NCBI GenBank assembly: GCA_019456145.1
Contig: VRUL01000017.1
Coordinates: 1 to 64,000 of the forward strand
Direction of reading: 5' to 3'
DNA: 64,000 nucleotides
Source: Planctomycetota bacterium
GTDB lineage: Bacteria; Planctomycetota; Phycisphaerae; Sedimentisphaerales; Anaerobacaceae
Under the pieces are notes generated by a model. The model saw nothing but the letters and a program-made list of their open reading frames with translations, had not been told where the DNA came from and did not search any database. How positions within the stretch are numbered: the stretch's first letter is position 1; each line of letters opens with the position of its first letter. The position numbers were made by a program, and so were the translations under genes. Of this stretch, positions 8,228-17,186 are shown one piece after another.

Positions 8228-8386
8228 TTATTTATTGGTAGTTTCGAGCTTGTCCTTTCCATCGGTCAGCCATTCGGTGTTGAATCTTGCCACGCAGAGG
8301 TGCTTTGGGTCGTAGTGGTTTTCGCCGACGCCGTCACGCTCGTAGAAGCAATATATCGTGCCGTTTGGCCCGACCGGGAAGCGGAA
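8228..8386 (-). pseudogene. Relic: C-terminus of a sialidase/BNR-type protein
   Basis: Directly after the stop of the oxidoreductase gene the same frame continues open for 52 codons to a TAA at 8228-8230. It reads FRFPVGPNGTIYCFYERDG and then LCVARFNTEWLTDGKDK, which resembles the C-terminal strand of bacterial sialidase/BNR-repeat proteins (ARFNxEWLTDG). No start or N-terminal part is present, so it is a tail left after deletion. A similar tail lies on the other side of the oxidoreductase gene. Confidence 0.5.
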
Positions 8387-9748
8387 TCAGACATTTTTCG
8401 GGACGACGAATGGTTTTCGATAGTTACGGGTGAGCATTTTGTTGGCTTCGGTGTCGTCGACGTATCTTTGTGTTTTGGGGTCGAAGTTCAGGCTGCGGCC
8501 GAGCCGAAGGGAGGTATTGGCCAGATGGACCAGCGTGCAGCTATAATGGCCATCTTCGACGTTGCCTCTTAGTATTGACGGGTCGCCTGCACGAATTGCA
8601 TCAATGAAATTCTGGTAATGCATCCGGTCGACATTTTTTGTTTCTTTGCCGGAAGGGCCGGGCTCGCGGTTTTTGCCCATATAGGTCTTCCACTGTTCTG
8701 AATACATGACCATATATCCTTCGGAGCCGTAAAAGATGTTGCCGACATTATTGGAGGGCGGGGCGGAAAAGCCGCCTTCGTAGTTGGTCATCCAGTGGCG
8801 GACTTCAAACTGTAAGATTTTCTTTTTGTCGCCGCGGCCTTTGGGATTGGGAAATTCAAACACGGCAATCTGGGTATTGGCTGTTTCCTGGTCATCGTCA
8901 AACATGAAGTGAGCTCCCATTGACATCACTTTAGTCGGCAGCGTGACGCCGAGACCCCAGCGGGCTTTATCCATCTCATGTATTCCCTGGTTGCCGATAT
9001 CGCCGTTGCCATAATCCCAGTGCCAGTGCCAGTTGTAATGAAACCGGTTCCTTGAGAAGGGACGTTTGGGTGCCGGGCCTAACCAGGTGTCATAATGTAC
9101 GCCCGGGGGGACCGGCCCTTCGGGGGTATGTTTGATTGTGTTTCGCCATTTATAACACATGCCCTTTGCCATATAGACCTCGCCAAGGCCGCCTTTACGT
9201 ATGAACTCGACGGCCTGCTGATATGCCTCGGAACTGCGGCTTTCGGTGCCATGATGGACAATGCGTTTGTATTTTTTCGCCGCCTCTATCAGTTTTTGAC
9301 CTTCAAAGACATTATGACTAAAAGGCTTTTCGATATGAGCATGTTTGCCGGCCTGACATGCCCAGATACCGGCCAGCGAGTGCCAATGATTCGGTGTTGC
9401 CACGCTGATTGCATCGATGTTTTTGTCCTCGAGGAGTTTGCGGATGTCGACGTAGGTTTTCGGGACAGGCTTGTTATTCCGTTCGAACCACTTGAGCCTT
9501 TCGGGGAAGAGGTTTTGGTCCACATCGCAAAGGGCGGCCACCTCGACATCAGGCAACGAGGGATAGTTTCTGATGTGGCTGCCAAAGCCGTGCCCATGTA
9601 TGCCCACAACGGCCACCCTTACCCTGTTATTAGCACCGGCCCAGGACGAGCCGGTCCCCCAGAGACTTAGTCCTGTTATTGTGCCTGCGGCGGCCTTTGC
9701 GGAACTGTTAATAAAACTCCTGCGTGATATGGTATTCTTTGATTTCAT
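8387..9748 (-). CDS. Tat-exported Gfo/Idh/MocA-family oxidoreductase
   Basis: With the ATG at 9748 the protein has 453 residues and begins with a Tat signal (SRRSFI, then an Ala-rich hydrophobic stretch ending near SWAGA). The open frame extends further upstream, but that extension would place the Tat motif internally; GAGA precedes this ATG. The Rossmann fold starts at VRVAVVGIHGHGFG, and EKPFSHN carries the EKP motif of the family. Members use NAD(P) to oxidise or reduce sugars and related compounds, or as in GH109 act as glycosidases; the substrate is unknown. Both flanks hold relics of sialidase-type genes. Confidence 0.85.
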   Translation of the reverse strand: MKSKNTISRRSFINSSAKAAAGTITGLSLWGTGSSWAGANNRVRVAVVGIHGHGFGSHIRNYPSLPDVEVAALCDVDQNLFPERLKWFERNNKPVPKTYVDIRKLLEDKNIDAISVATPNHWHSLAGIWACQAGKHAHIEKPFSHNVFEGQKLIEAAKKYKRIVHHGTESRSSEAYQQAVEFIRKGGLGEVYMAKGMCYKWRNTIKHTPEGPVPPGVHYDTWLGPAPKRPFSRNRFHYNWHWHWDYGNGDIGNQGIHEMDKARWGLGVTLPTKVMSMGAHFMFDDDQETANTQIAVFEFPNPKGRGDKKKILQFEVRHWMTNYEGGFSAPPSNNVGNIFYGSEGYMVMYSEQWKTYMGKNREPGPSGKETKNVDRMHYQNFIDAIRAGDPSILRGNVEDGHYSCTLVHLANTSLRLGRSLNFDPKTQRYVDDTEANKMLTRNYRKPFVVPKNV

Positions 9749-10302
9749 GGCTGTCTCTTTCAAAAATATGTGGTTATAATTGGCATATCCAAGTTTTTCA
9801 TATTTTGATCTGCTCAGATGAGCTGTAGTTTCCAATAGTTAAGATACCTTAATTTAATGCAGAATGCAACCACTTGGAGTGTTTTGCATTTGCCGATTTA
9901 CAAACTATGTAGACCGAGAACATGAGTTTGTTAGAGATGCATGTCATTTGGCGGAAGGTTTGAGCGCGTCTTTGCCGTCGGTCAGCCATTCAATGGTTTT
10001 TAGCGTAACACGCCCGGCTGCTATGTGTCAATGTGATTTCAAACAGCAGGTATCCTTCAAGCGTTCCCCTTGATTGTCCTATAATAGTTTGATAAATCAA
10101 ATAACAACTCGATGCAGGATGCTCGATGCTCATAGAAGAACACGAAGGACGAGGGACTATAGTTGAGTATCGAGGAGCGAATCAGGCCTGTGTTGCTGTG
10201 AATAAAGTCGAATTTGTTTTTTTGCTTAACCCGGTATGTGTTTATGCCGATAAAACATTTCGAATTTGTGAAATCGATATTGATTAAAAAAGGAGCTTTA
10301 GA
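9749..10302. other. Intergenic region with one gene relic
   Basis: About 550 bp between the divergent oxidoreductase and STAS genes. Apart from the sialidase-type tail at 9944-10027 I see no gene: the open frames here lack ribosome binding sites and have unlike-protein composition. The last 100 bp are AT-rich and should hold the promoter of the STAS gene, but no clear -35/-10 pair was found. Confidence 0.5.
9944..10027 (-). pseudogene. Relic: second sialidase/BNR-type C-terminal tail
   Basis: The - strand frame ending in TGA at 9944-9946 reads HIAAGRVTLKTIEWLTDGKD and ends ALKPSAK; it is closed upstream by a stop at 10028-10030. The EWLTDGKD block is the same as in the relic at 8228-8386, on the other side of the oxidoreductase gene. 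This points to loss of two related genes, or insertion of the oxidoreductase between copies. Confidence 0.45.
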
Positions 10303-10641
10303 ATGGGAATACAAAATTGGTCGGAGAATATTGTTCTTGTGGACTTACCGCAGGAACCGGAAATGGGTGATGAGCTCAAAGCCGTTACCGAAATCATGCG
10401 TGACAGAGGTGACTGTGACCTGGTAGTTGATTTTTCCAGCGTTGATATTGTAACCTCTTCGAGCCTCTCAAAGCTGCTGAAGCTGCGCAAGCTGGTGGGT
10501 GACTGCGGGCATCGTCTTGTTTTTTGCAGCGTAGCGCCGGCGACCAGAGGCATCTTTACGGTAACCGGTCTTGATGGAGTTTTTGAATTGGCCGATGACA
10601 AATTCGTTGCATTAGCCAGCTTACAGATGGTCGGCAGTTAG
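10303..10641 (+). CDS. STAS-domain protein (anti-anti-sigma-like)
   Basis: A 112-residue single STAS domain, with the conserved block DLVVDFSSVDIVTSSSLSKL containing the Ser cluster where SpoIIAA-like antagonists are phosphorylated. Such proteins bind anti-sigma kinases and set the activity of sigma factors or other output proteins; no partner kinase gene lies in the window. AAAGGAGC precedes the ATG, a strong ribosome binding site. It stands alone between a divergent oxidoreductase and the convergent gyrB. Confidence 0.85.
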   Translation: MGIQNWSENIVLVDLPQEPEMGDELKAVTEIMRDRGDCDLVVDFSSVDIVTSSSLSKLLKLRKLVGDCGHRLVFCSVAPATRGIFTVTGLDGVFELADDKFVALASLQMVGS

Positions 10642-10658
10642 TAAAACCGGATTCTCAT

Positions 10659-10689
10659 CCAGCATCAAAAGAGGCCGTTTTGGTGCTGG
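10659..10689. other. Long hairpin downstream of the STAS gene
   Basis: CCAGCATCAAAA and TTTTGGTGCTGG form a 12-bp stem (one G-T pair) with a seven-base loop. A possible outer stem pairs GATTC..ATCC (about 10650) with GGATGAATC (about 10718). No U-run follows, so it is not a classic terminator, but it may stabilise or end messages between the convergent STAS and gyrB genes. Confidence 0.4.
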
Positions 10690-10914
10690 ACGGCGGAATG
10701 GTTGCCCTGCCTAACCGGATGAATCTCACGTTTACCCGTAGATTTTTCACGCCATTAGAAGTAAGTCGTCAAAAGTCCCCGCCTTTAGCGGATTTTTTAC
10801 CCTACCTTTTCTGCGAATCTTCTGTCTCGTGCATAGTAGTGCCATTTTCGGATATGCGCCTTTGGCCAACAGGCACCGCCAACTCACCTGTGGCCGGGGA
10901 AATATGGTTTTAGT

Positions 10915-13413
10915 TTACACGTCGAGGTTTTGGACCTCGAGTGCGTGGTCGCGGATGAAATTTCGGCGTTTCTCGACATTGCTGCCCATCAGAATACTGA
11001 AGAGCCTGTCGGCCTCGCCTGCATCGTCGATCGCCACCTTCAGCAACGTCCTTGTCTTCGGATTCATAGTTGTATCCCACAGTTGGTCGGCGTTCATCTC
11101 GCCCAGACCCTTGAAGCGTTTTATCTCAATTCCTTTGCCGCCAATCTGCCTTATACCGGCACAAATATCGCCCAGTGAGGCGATATCGTAGCTGTCCTGG
11201 CCGTTGATAAGCCGGAACTTAGTCGGCAGCGATTCGCCGGAGACGGACTTGGCCTGTTTTAGAAGGAAATCTTTTAAGTCCAGCTTGAACTGCTTTTTGA
11301 GCGTTGTATTTATCTCATTGATCCGCACTACCTCGTGAAGCTCCTCGGCGGCAATCAAATCTTCCTCCTCGTCCAAAGCCGAATCCCTGGTGCGCTCTTT
11401 GAGTTCATCGACCCGCTTTTCGTACTCGTCCACTTGGTAATAAATCTCGTCCCGATTTTCGACAGAGATATGAAAACGTGGAAGTCCGCCCCTGGGCGGA
11501 TCATAATATTTCTGCACGAAGTCTGTAAACTTAATTCCACGCTTGCTCAAAACCGCTATGACGCGTTCGGCTTCGGCAAGGATCTTTACAAGTGCCGAGA
11601 GTTCTTTGTCTCCCAGCTTTCGCTCGGTTAAACCGGCCTGCTTAGAGGCGGGCGATTCGCTGGATGCGGACTTTTTGCTCTTCTTACCTTTGTTACCATC
11701 TGTGATAACCAGTTCCGTGCCTTCGAGGCCGCGAGCAATCATCCGCTTGTGCATTTGATTTTCGCTGAGGAGATATTCAGATTTCTTTTTGCCCTTGATT
11801 TTAAGCTCATACAGAGGCGGCTGGGCAATATAAATCATGTCAGCCAGGAACAACTGCTGCATTTGCCTGAAGAAAAAGGTCAGCAGCAGCGTTCGAATAT
11901 GGGCGCCATCGATGTCGGCGTCTGTCATCAATATTATCTTGCCATATCTGCACCTGTTTAAATCGAACTCATCGGCACCGATGCCGGTTCCAAGAGCGCT
12001 TATGATGGTCCGGATTTCATCGTGGGCGAGCATTTTTTCCAGGCGGGCCTTTTCGACATTGAGGATTTTTCCTTTCAAGGGCAGGATTGCCTGGATGAAT
12101 CTGTCTCTGCCGGCCTTTGCCGAGCCGCCTGCTGAGTCACCTTCCACGATAAAGATTTCGGTTGTCTCCTTTTCCTTGCTCGCACAGTCCCACAATTTAC
12201 CGGGCAGGTTGGACGTACTCAGCGCGCCCTTTCGCCTGGTCAGCTCGCGTGCCTTTCTGGCGGCTTCTCTTGCCGCAGCGGCCTGGATGGCCTTGTTCAA
12301 AATGCGTTTTGATTCGGAGGGATGTTCTTCCAAAAAGTGACCAAGCTGTTCATTAACGGTGGTCTCTACGAAACCGCCCACTTCCGGATTGGTGAGCCGA
12401 ACTTTCGTCTGGGCCTCGAAATGAGGGTCGGCGAGTTTAACCGATACAACCGCAGTTAATCCCTCACGCAGGTCATCGCCGGTTGTGACCTGGCCGTTCC
12501 TGAGAAGGTTATTGTTCCTGGCATAATAATTCATTGTGCGGGTAAGAGCCGTTTTAAAGCCCGAGAGGTGTGTGCCGCCGTCGATATTGCGGATATTGTT
12601 GGCGAAGACCAGGATATTTTCAGTATAGCCATCGTTGTACTGCATAGCTATTTCACAGCTCAGCATCGCTTCTTTATTTTCTTTAGCAAAATATATGACA
12701 TCCGGGTGTAGTGTCTCTTTACCCTCATTAAGGTGCTTGACGAAGGCCTTAATGCCATCCTCAAACTTGAATATAACTTTTTTATTGACTCTGTCATCTC
12801 TGAATGTAATCTGCAGCCCGGCATTCAAATAGGCCATCTCGCGTATTCTTTTCAAGAGCGTATCGTATTCGAACTCCGCATCGCCGAAAATCTGCTCATC
12901 CGGTTTGAACGATATTCTTGTTCCGCGTTTGTCGACCTTGCCGATTTCCTTTACATGTCCCTTGGCGACGCCTCGGACACATTCGAAATGATAGTGCTTT
13001 CCTCCTCTATAAACATCAGCTCCGAGCCATTCACTAAGGGCGTTGACGACGCTGACGCCTACGCCGTGCAGCCCCCCGGCCACTTTGTAACTGTTAGTGT
13101 CGAACTTACCGCCTGCGTGCAGGGTCGTGAGCACTACTTCCAATGCACTTTTCCTGGCCTCTTTATGTTTTTCGACCGGTATACCTCGGCCGTTATCCTC
13201 GACTGTGCAGCTGCCATCGGCGTGGATGCGCACGGTCACCTTTTCGCAGAATCCAGCCAATGCTTCATCAATGGAGTTGTCCAATACCTCATAGACCAGA
13301 TGGTGCAGGCCTCCGCTTCCACGGTCACCGATGTACATATCCGGCCGTTTGCGTACCGCCTCTATACCCCCGAGTATCTTTATGTTGCTTGCGTCGTAAC
13401 TGTGGTCTTTCAT
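10915..13413 (-). CDS. gyrB: DNA gyrase subunit B
   Basis: An 832-residue type IIA topoisomerase B subunit: GHKL ATPase domain starting with RPDMYIGD and DNSIDEALAGF, transducer domain (about 220-390), TOPRIM domain with EGDSAGGSAKAGRDR and the DADIDGAHI metal motif, and the C-terminal QLWDTTMNP region. It has the roughly 170-residue insert in the TOPRIM region typical of gyrases from Gram-negative bacteria (about 560-730), here with a Lys/Ser-rich linker. It introduces negative supercoils with GyrA, which is not in the window. It follows dnaN and the dciA-like gene in the same direction. Confidence 0.97.
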   Translation of the reverse strand: MKDHSYDASNIKILGGIEAVRKRPDMYIGDRGSGGLHHLVYEVLDNSIDEALAGFCEKVTVRIHADGSCTVEDNGRGIPVEKHKEARKSALEVVLTTLHAGGKFDTNSYKVAGGLHGVGVSVVNALSEWLGADVYRGGKHYHFECVRGVAKGHVKEIGKVDKRGTRISFKPDEQIFGDAEFEYDTLLKRIREMAYLNAGLQITFRDDRVNKKVIFKFEDGIKAFVKHLNEGKETLHPDVIYFAKENKEAMLSCEIAMQYNDGYTENILVFANNIRNIDGGTHLSGFKTALTRTMNYYARNNNLLRNGQVTTGDDLREGLTAVVSVKLADPHFEAQTKVRLTNPEVGGFVETTVNEQLGHFLEEHPSESKRILNKAIQAAAAREAARKARELTRRKGALSTSNLPGKLWDCASKEKETTEIFIVEGDSAGGSAKAGRDRFIQAILPLKGKILNVEKARLEKMLAHDEIRTIISALGTGIGADEFDLNRCRYGKIILMTDADIDGAHIRTLLLTFFFRQMQQLFLADMIYIAQPPLYELKIKGKKKSEYLLSENQMHKRMIARGLEGTELVITDGNKGKKSKKSASSESPASKQAGLTERKLGDKELSALVKILAEAERVIAVLSKRGIKFTDFVQKYYDPPRGGLPRFHISVENRDEIYYQVDEYEKRVDELKERTRDSALDEEEDLIAAEELHEVVRINEINTTLKKQFKLDLKDFLLKQAKSVSGESLPTKFRLINGQDSYDIASLGDICAGIRQIGGKGIEIKRFKGLGEMNADQLWDTTMNPKTRTLLKVAIDDAGEADRLFSILMGSNVEKRRNFIRDHALEVQNLDV

Positions 13414-13503
13414 ATCTCTTAATTATCTAAATCGGGTAGAGTGGAACGTAAGAAACAAAATCTTCTTCGCCCCTGCCTTTTTCCCTTCGAGTTTCCAAAT
13501 GCA

Positions 13504-13866
13504 CTAAGCTCGGGCTTTTGAGCCGACGACGAACTTAATTTTTTTTATATGGGCCCGTGGACATTGCCGCTGCAGTTCGCCCAGAAGCTCTGAACTGCAT
13601 AATTGCAGCTCGTACATATACACAGGCAAATCCACTGATACTTTCAGTTGGCCGCCGGAAATATCGACAATTTTGCAGTGGCGGCCAAGCTCGTCCGGCA
13701 GCAGTTGGCTCCAGAGCTCGGCTATTGGGGCAAACTTTGCCTGCTGCGGCGAAATACGATTCTCCAAAAGCTCCCTGGTAACATCACCTAACCTGACTAC
13801 TCTGTCCAGGTATCGCTTTCTTTGATACTTAACAGTGCCGCGTAATTGTTCGTCCTGATTCATCAT
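13504..13866 (-). CDS. DUF721/DciA-like protein
   Basis: A 120-residue protein with the DUF721 pattern: an N-terminal helix region and a KH-like C-terminal part (LWSQLLPDELGRHCKIVDI, then GGQLKVSVDLPVYMYELQ). DciA is the ancestral loader of the replicative helicase DnaB. Its place between dnaN and gyrB is usual for the family and supports a replication role. It may start at either of two adjacent ATGs. Confidence 0.75.
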   Translation of the reverse strand: MMNQDEQLRGTVKYQRKRYLDRVVRLGDVTRELLENRISPQQAKFAPIAELWSQLLPDELGRHCKIVDISGGQLKVSVDLPVYMYELQLCSSELLGELQRQCPRAHIKKIKFVVGSKARA

Positions 13867-13903
13867 AAAAAAGAAAAACTTAAAAAGAAAAATGCAAAAC
13901 TGC

Positions 13904-13950
13904 GCCCCGCACCAATCAGGCGTGAGCCTACGCTCAATTGGTGTGGGGTT
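13904..13950. repeat. Palindromic intergenic repeat, copy A
   Basis: A nested hairpin between dnaN and the dciA-like gene: outer arms CCCGCACCAAT and ATTGGTGTGGG, inner arms AGGC and GCCT around GTGA. A second copy with compensating changes lies at 29927-29972. It looks like a REP-type extragenic palindrome of this genome. Confidence 0.6.
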
Positions 13951-15055
13951 ATCCCAGGTTAATAGGCATCAGGACATAGAGGAAATCAGCTCCGCTTTTT
14001 ATCAGGCCGGGCCTGTCCTGTTGTCCTAATTCCAATTCGAATTCCGGCGTTTTGACAACCCGCAGGACGTCTATAAGGAATTGTGGATTAAAACCAATCT
14101 CAATCGGCTCGCCTTTGTAATCGATCGGCATCTCGACTTGTGCATCGCCGGTCTCCGGCGCCCGGCCGGAAAATACCATCTTATCCTTTTCTATCGAGAG
14201 TTTTATCCCCCTGGACTCTTCGCTGGTCAGCAATGACGAGCGGCGAACGGCACTTAGTACGGCCTCAGTCGACAGTGTCAATTTCTTGTCGTAATCGGTC
14301 GGTACTATATCCTCATACTTCGGGAAATTGCCTTCGACAAGATTCGAACTTATCACTACATCGGCACAGCTAAATAGTATCTGGTTATCGACAAGTTTGA
14401 CTGCAACCTTTTCCTTGTCGTGGGAGCCGATTTTGTCCAGCAGGGCCATTGTCTTGGCGGGTACTATTATCTTTGTTGCCGCTATCTTCTCGTCCGGGGC
14501 CGAAGCCAGGTTAATCCTGCAGCGTGCCAGTCTTCTGCCATCGGTGGCAACTAACATTAGCTTCTTGCCCTTAATCTCCCACAGCACACCATTAATTGCA
14601 TATCGGCTGCTTTCCCTGGCTGTCGCAAACAAACACTGGTCACAGCCGGCTTGGAGATTACTCAAAGCAATCTCCACATTAGCGTCGCCGTCGAAGCCCG
14701 GGACGGTGGGATACTGGCCCGGCTCCTGACCATAAATCGTAAAGTGGCTGTCGGCTCCTCGTATCTCGCAGGTCCCTTCGGCAGCTTCTAATGACAGGAC
14801 TTCGTCAACACTTTCGCGCACAATGGCAGCCAGCCGGTCGGCCGGGACAACCACCTCGCCGGCCTCTTCAATCTGCACCCCATGGACAAGGCAATTGATG
14901 CCAATCTCAAGGTCTGTAGCGCAAATCCGAACCTCTTTCTCGCCGGTCGTGATTTGGACACAGCGCAGTATTGGCTTGGGTGTTCGGCTTGGCACTACGG
15001 ATGTCAGCAGGCCTAAAACCTCGGAGAGGGCTGCTCTGTTAAAATTTACCTTCAT
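13949..15055 (-). CDS. dnaN: DNA polymerase III beta sliding clamp
   Basis: A 368-residue beta clamp with three related domains; it begins MKVNFNRAALSEVLG and ends in the conserved hydrophobic YVLMPINLG. The ATG at 15055 is preceded by AGAGGTCC; the open frame goes six codons further but without a ribosome binding site. The clamp tethers DNA polymerase III to the template. Order dnaN, dciA-like, gyrB resembles the oriC-proximal cluster of many bacteria, but dnaA and recF are absent from the neighbourhood. Confidence 0.96.
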   Translation of the reverse strand: MKVNFNRAALSEVLGLLTSVVPSRTPKPILRCVQITTGEKEVRICATDLEIGINCLVHGVQIEEAGEVVVPADRLAAIVRESVDEVLSLEAAEGTCEIRGADSHFTIYGQEPGQYPTVPGFDGDANVEIALSNLQAGCDQCLFATARESSRYAINGVLWEIKGKKLMLVATDGRRLARCRINLASAPDEKIAATKIIVPAKTMALLDKIGSHDKEKVAVKLVDNQILFSCADVVISSNLVEGNFPKYEDIVPTDYDKKLTLSTEAVLSAVRRSSLLTSEESRGIKLSIEKDKMVFSGRAPETGDAQVEMPIDYKGEPIEIGFNPQFLIDVLRVVKTPEFELELGQQDRPGLIKSGADFLYVLMPINLG

Positions 15056-15237
15056 AATGGACCTCTGTGTCAAAATGCCAAAAGTGTTAAAACTTCAAAC
15101 CTTCAAATCCCAAAAAATACCGTTGTAGTCTACACCAGAAATCACGCTTTCACAATCTTTTTTCAGAAAATAATCCATCGCTGGTGCTGGTCATATCTTT
15201 ACGTAGATTTTCCCCCGTCAGTGAAGCCTGAAATCGT

Positions 15238-15278
15238 AAAAAAAAATCCCGCAGCAAGGTTCCGGCTGTGCTACGGGA
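15238..15278 (-). terminator. Intrinsic terminator of the vWA-DUF4139 transcript
   Basis: On the - strand TCCCGTAGCA pairs with TGCTGCGGGA (one mismatch) around a 12-base loop and is followed by nine T residues. It lies 109 bp after the DUF4139 stop. Confidence 0.7.
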
Positions 15279-15311
15279 AATCTCCGGTCTTATAAGGCAA
15301 AACTACTGTTG

Positions 15312-15353
15312 GTTCGGGGCCCCAAAAGCAACATTACGTTTGGGACCCCGAAC
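15312..15353. repeat. Long inverted repeat
   Basis: GTTCGGGG-c-CCCAAA and TTTGGG-a-CCCCGAAC form a stem of 14 pairs with one central mismatch and a 12-base loop. It lies between the DUF4139 stop and the terminator at 15238-15278. It may be a first terminator or a mobile palindromic repeat. Confidence 0.55.
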
Positions 15354-15386
15354 ATTTGTTTTATCACTGCTCAGTTCATAGCCGGA

Positions 15387-17138
15387 TTATTTACGGCGGG
15401 CCTGGATTCGCATGTTCTTGTCGTATTCCATCGTAAAGCTGTATTTTACAACAGTTGCGCTCTCATCAAGGGTATTAGGCGGAAGGTTCAGGTCCCAGCG
15501 TAAAATGCCCTTCTTACGGGCGGTACGCAGGTATTCGCTATCTTCGCTTAACTGGGGCTCGGTTTTCACAAGTTCTATCTTGATTGACGAATTTTCTGTG
15601 TATCCCAAACGGTCAAGCAATTGCAGTTCTACTGCCGTATTTTTGTAATTGCTCAGAGCTATACGGTAGTGGTATGTGTCAATGCGGTTTCCACCCTGAA
15701 TTCGCGTCTTTTTCTCTTCAAGCTCACGTACTACCTGAACTTGAGAATCTATGCCGAAGCCGGCTGTTAACTTTTCGCCAATAGTAACCAGCGGCAACTG
15801 GCTCTTGCCGACGAATTCACCATTGCGGAACACACTGGCCTGTCCGGGCAGGAGAATCGTTTCGCTCTTGTTGAGCAGCTCGGCTTGCAGGTAGACATAA
15901 TCAGTAAGTAAAGGTGTGGCAATGAGCGTGAAATCAGCTTTGGCAGTAACCGAAGCTATAGTAACGAGCTGCTGGTCGCTTCGGCTGGGCAGGCTGAGCT
16001 TGCCGGGCAGTTTGTATGTTACGCTGACACCCTCTTTACGGGCGACAACAGCTAACTGCTTTTGGAACTCTTTTACCTGTTGACCAGTGGCCTGAAGGAC
16101 AAAGCCCTGATTGGATATTGCCAGCTCATTAAGGTCGAAATTGGCGCCTATACCCAGTTTAATATTGGCTTTGCGAGATTGCAACTGCCGTCGGACATTA
16201 TCAAGCTGTACAAAGACTTGTTTTTCTGCCTGTTGGGTCTGTGCAGGACGAGAAAGGCTTACGAGCATTGGGTCAAGGATCGGCGGTGCCGAGACCATGG
16301 TCGGCTCGGCGGTAGAAAGGCTCAAGACAACACCATCCCAATTTTCGCCGCTGGTCTGGTTGACCACTGCGTTGTATTCAATCAGGACGTTTGATTGTTT
16401 GGGATTGGCCCGCAAGTTGTATTGCGGGTTCCAATTGGCTCCGTTTACCAGATAACTCAATTCTATGTCGGCCTTTTTCTTGTTTTTGTTACTGACAAAC
16501 ACCACGGCTTCACGCTCTGTTCGAGAACGACCGGCGTCGAGCTCTTTGCGTTTGCGAGTAAGAAGCTCCATCTCTTTTATGAGGTCGGCTTCGGTATCCA
16601 GCAGCTCAAGATTCTTTTGATGCCATTCGAGAGATTTGGCCTCAAGGTACTCCGTGTACGACTCAATCTGCTCGGATTGCATTACAGAGCGATTCAAATC
16701 AACGTTGGCTCCGTCTATTGCCAGCTTCCACATGTCTCTGAATTTGTGCAATAAATCAGTAGCGTTTTCGTTGTCTTTTTTAGCGTGTTGTTGTTTTCTT
16801 TTGACTTCTTCGATTTGTGCATCGAGCTTTTTGACTTCTTCCCGTGTGTCTTCCCGAACCGCTTTTTCCCGATACCTTACACTAAGGACCTTAATATCAC
16901 CTGAAGTCTGCGCGTAAAGACTTTCGGGAACGATTTTGGCCGGCAGGTCTGTGACGATTAGCTCAGAGGTGCCCGCCGGCAAATCAACATTGATCCTGCG
17001 TGTCACCTGGGCCTGGCCGCGGTAAACCGTCACCTTTGAGATTGCCCCGCTTACTGTTTGGGCATCCGCAAAGGCTGCTGTGGGCGCAAGAGCTATTACC
17101 ACAACCGCTAATACGAGGACTTGTATTTTCTTTTTCAT
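15387..17138 (-). CDS. DUF4139 (mucoidy inhibitor-like) secreted protein
   Basis: A 583-residue protein with a Sec signal peptide (about 1-25, ending AFADAQ), an N-terminal DUF4140 domain (ISKVTVYRGQAQVTRRINV), a coiled-coil (about 95-200) and a C-terminal DUF4139 beta domain with the SYLVNGANWNPQYNLRA signature (about 215-580). This matches the TIGR02231 family, sometimes called mucoidy inhibitor MuiA; its biochemical role is not known. It lies 48 bp downstream of the vWA gene on the same strand and is followed by a strong terminator, so the pair is an operon. GAAAGGAGCACAG precedes the ATG. Confidence 0.88.
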   Translation of the reverse strand: MKKKIQVLVLAVVVIALAPTAAFADAQTVSGAISKVTVYRGQAQVTRRINVDLPAGTSELIVTDLPAKIVPESLYAQTSGDIKVLSVRYREKAVREDTREEVKKLDAQIEEVKRKQQHAKKDNENATDLLHKFRDMWKLAIDGANVDLNRSVMQSEQIESYTEYLEAKSLEWHQKNLELLDTEADLIKEMELLTRKRKELDAGRSRTEREAVVFVSNKNKKKADIELSYLVNGANWNPQYNLRANPKQSNVLIEYNAVVNQTSGENWDGVVLSLSTAEPTMVSAPPILDPMLVSLSRPAQTQQAEKQVFVQLDNVRRQLQSRKANIKLGIGANFDLNELAISNQGFVLQATGQQVKEFQKQLAVVARKEGVSVTYKLPGKLSLPSRSDQQLVTIASVTAKADFTLIATPLLTDYVYLQAELLNKSETILLPGQASVFRNGEFVGKSQLPLVTIGEKLTAGFGIDSQVQVVRELEEKKTRIQGGNRIDTYHYRIALSNYKNTAVELQLLDRLGYTENSSIKIELVKTEPQLSEDSEYLRTARKKGILRWDLNLPPNTLDESATVVKYSFTMEYDKNMRIQARRK

Positions 17139-17186
17139 TCTGTGCTCCTTTCAAAATTTGTGATTACGAAATTTTATTCTGACAAA

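Noticed and set aside
10057..10314. 85-codon - strand frame before the STAS gene
   Set aside because: No ribosome binding site; overlaps the STAS start and its expected promoter.
12733..13422. 229-codon + strand frame over gyrB
   Set aside because: Antisense shadow of the conserved GyrB N-terminus.
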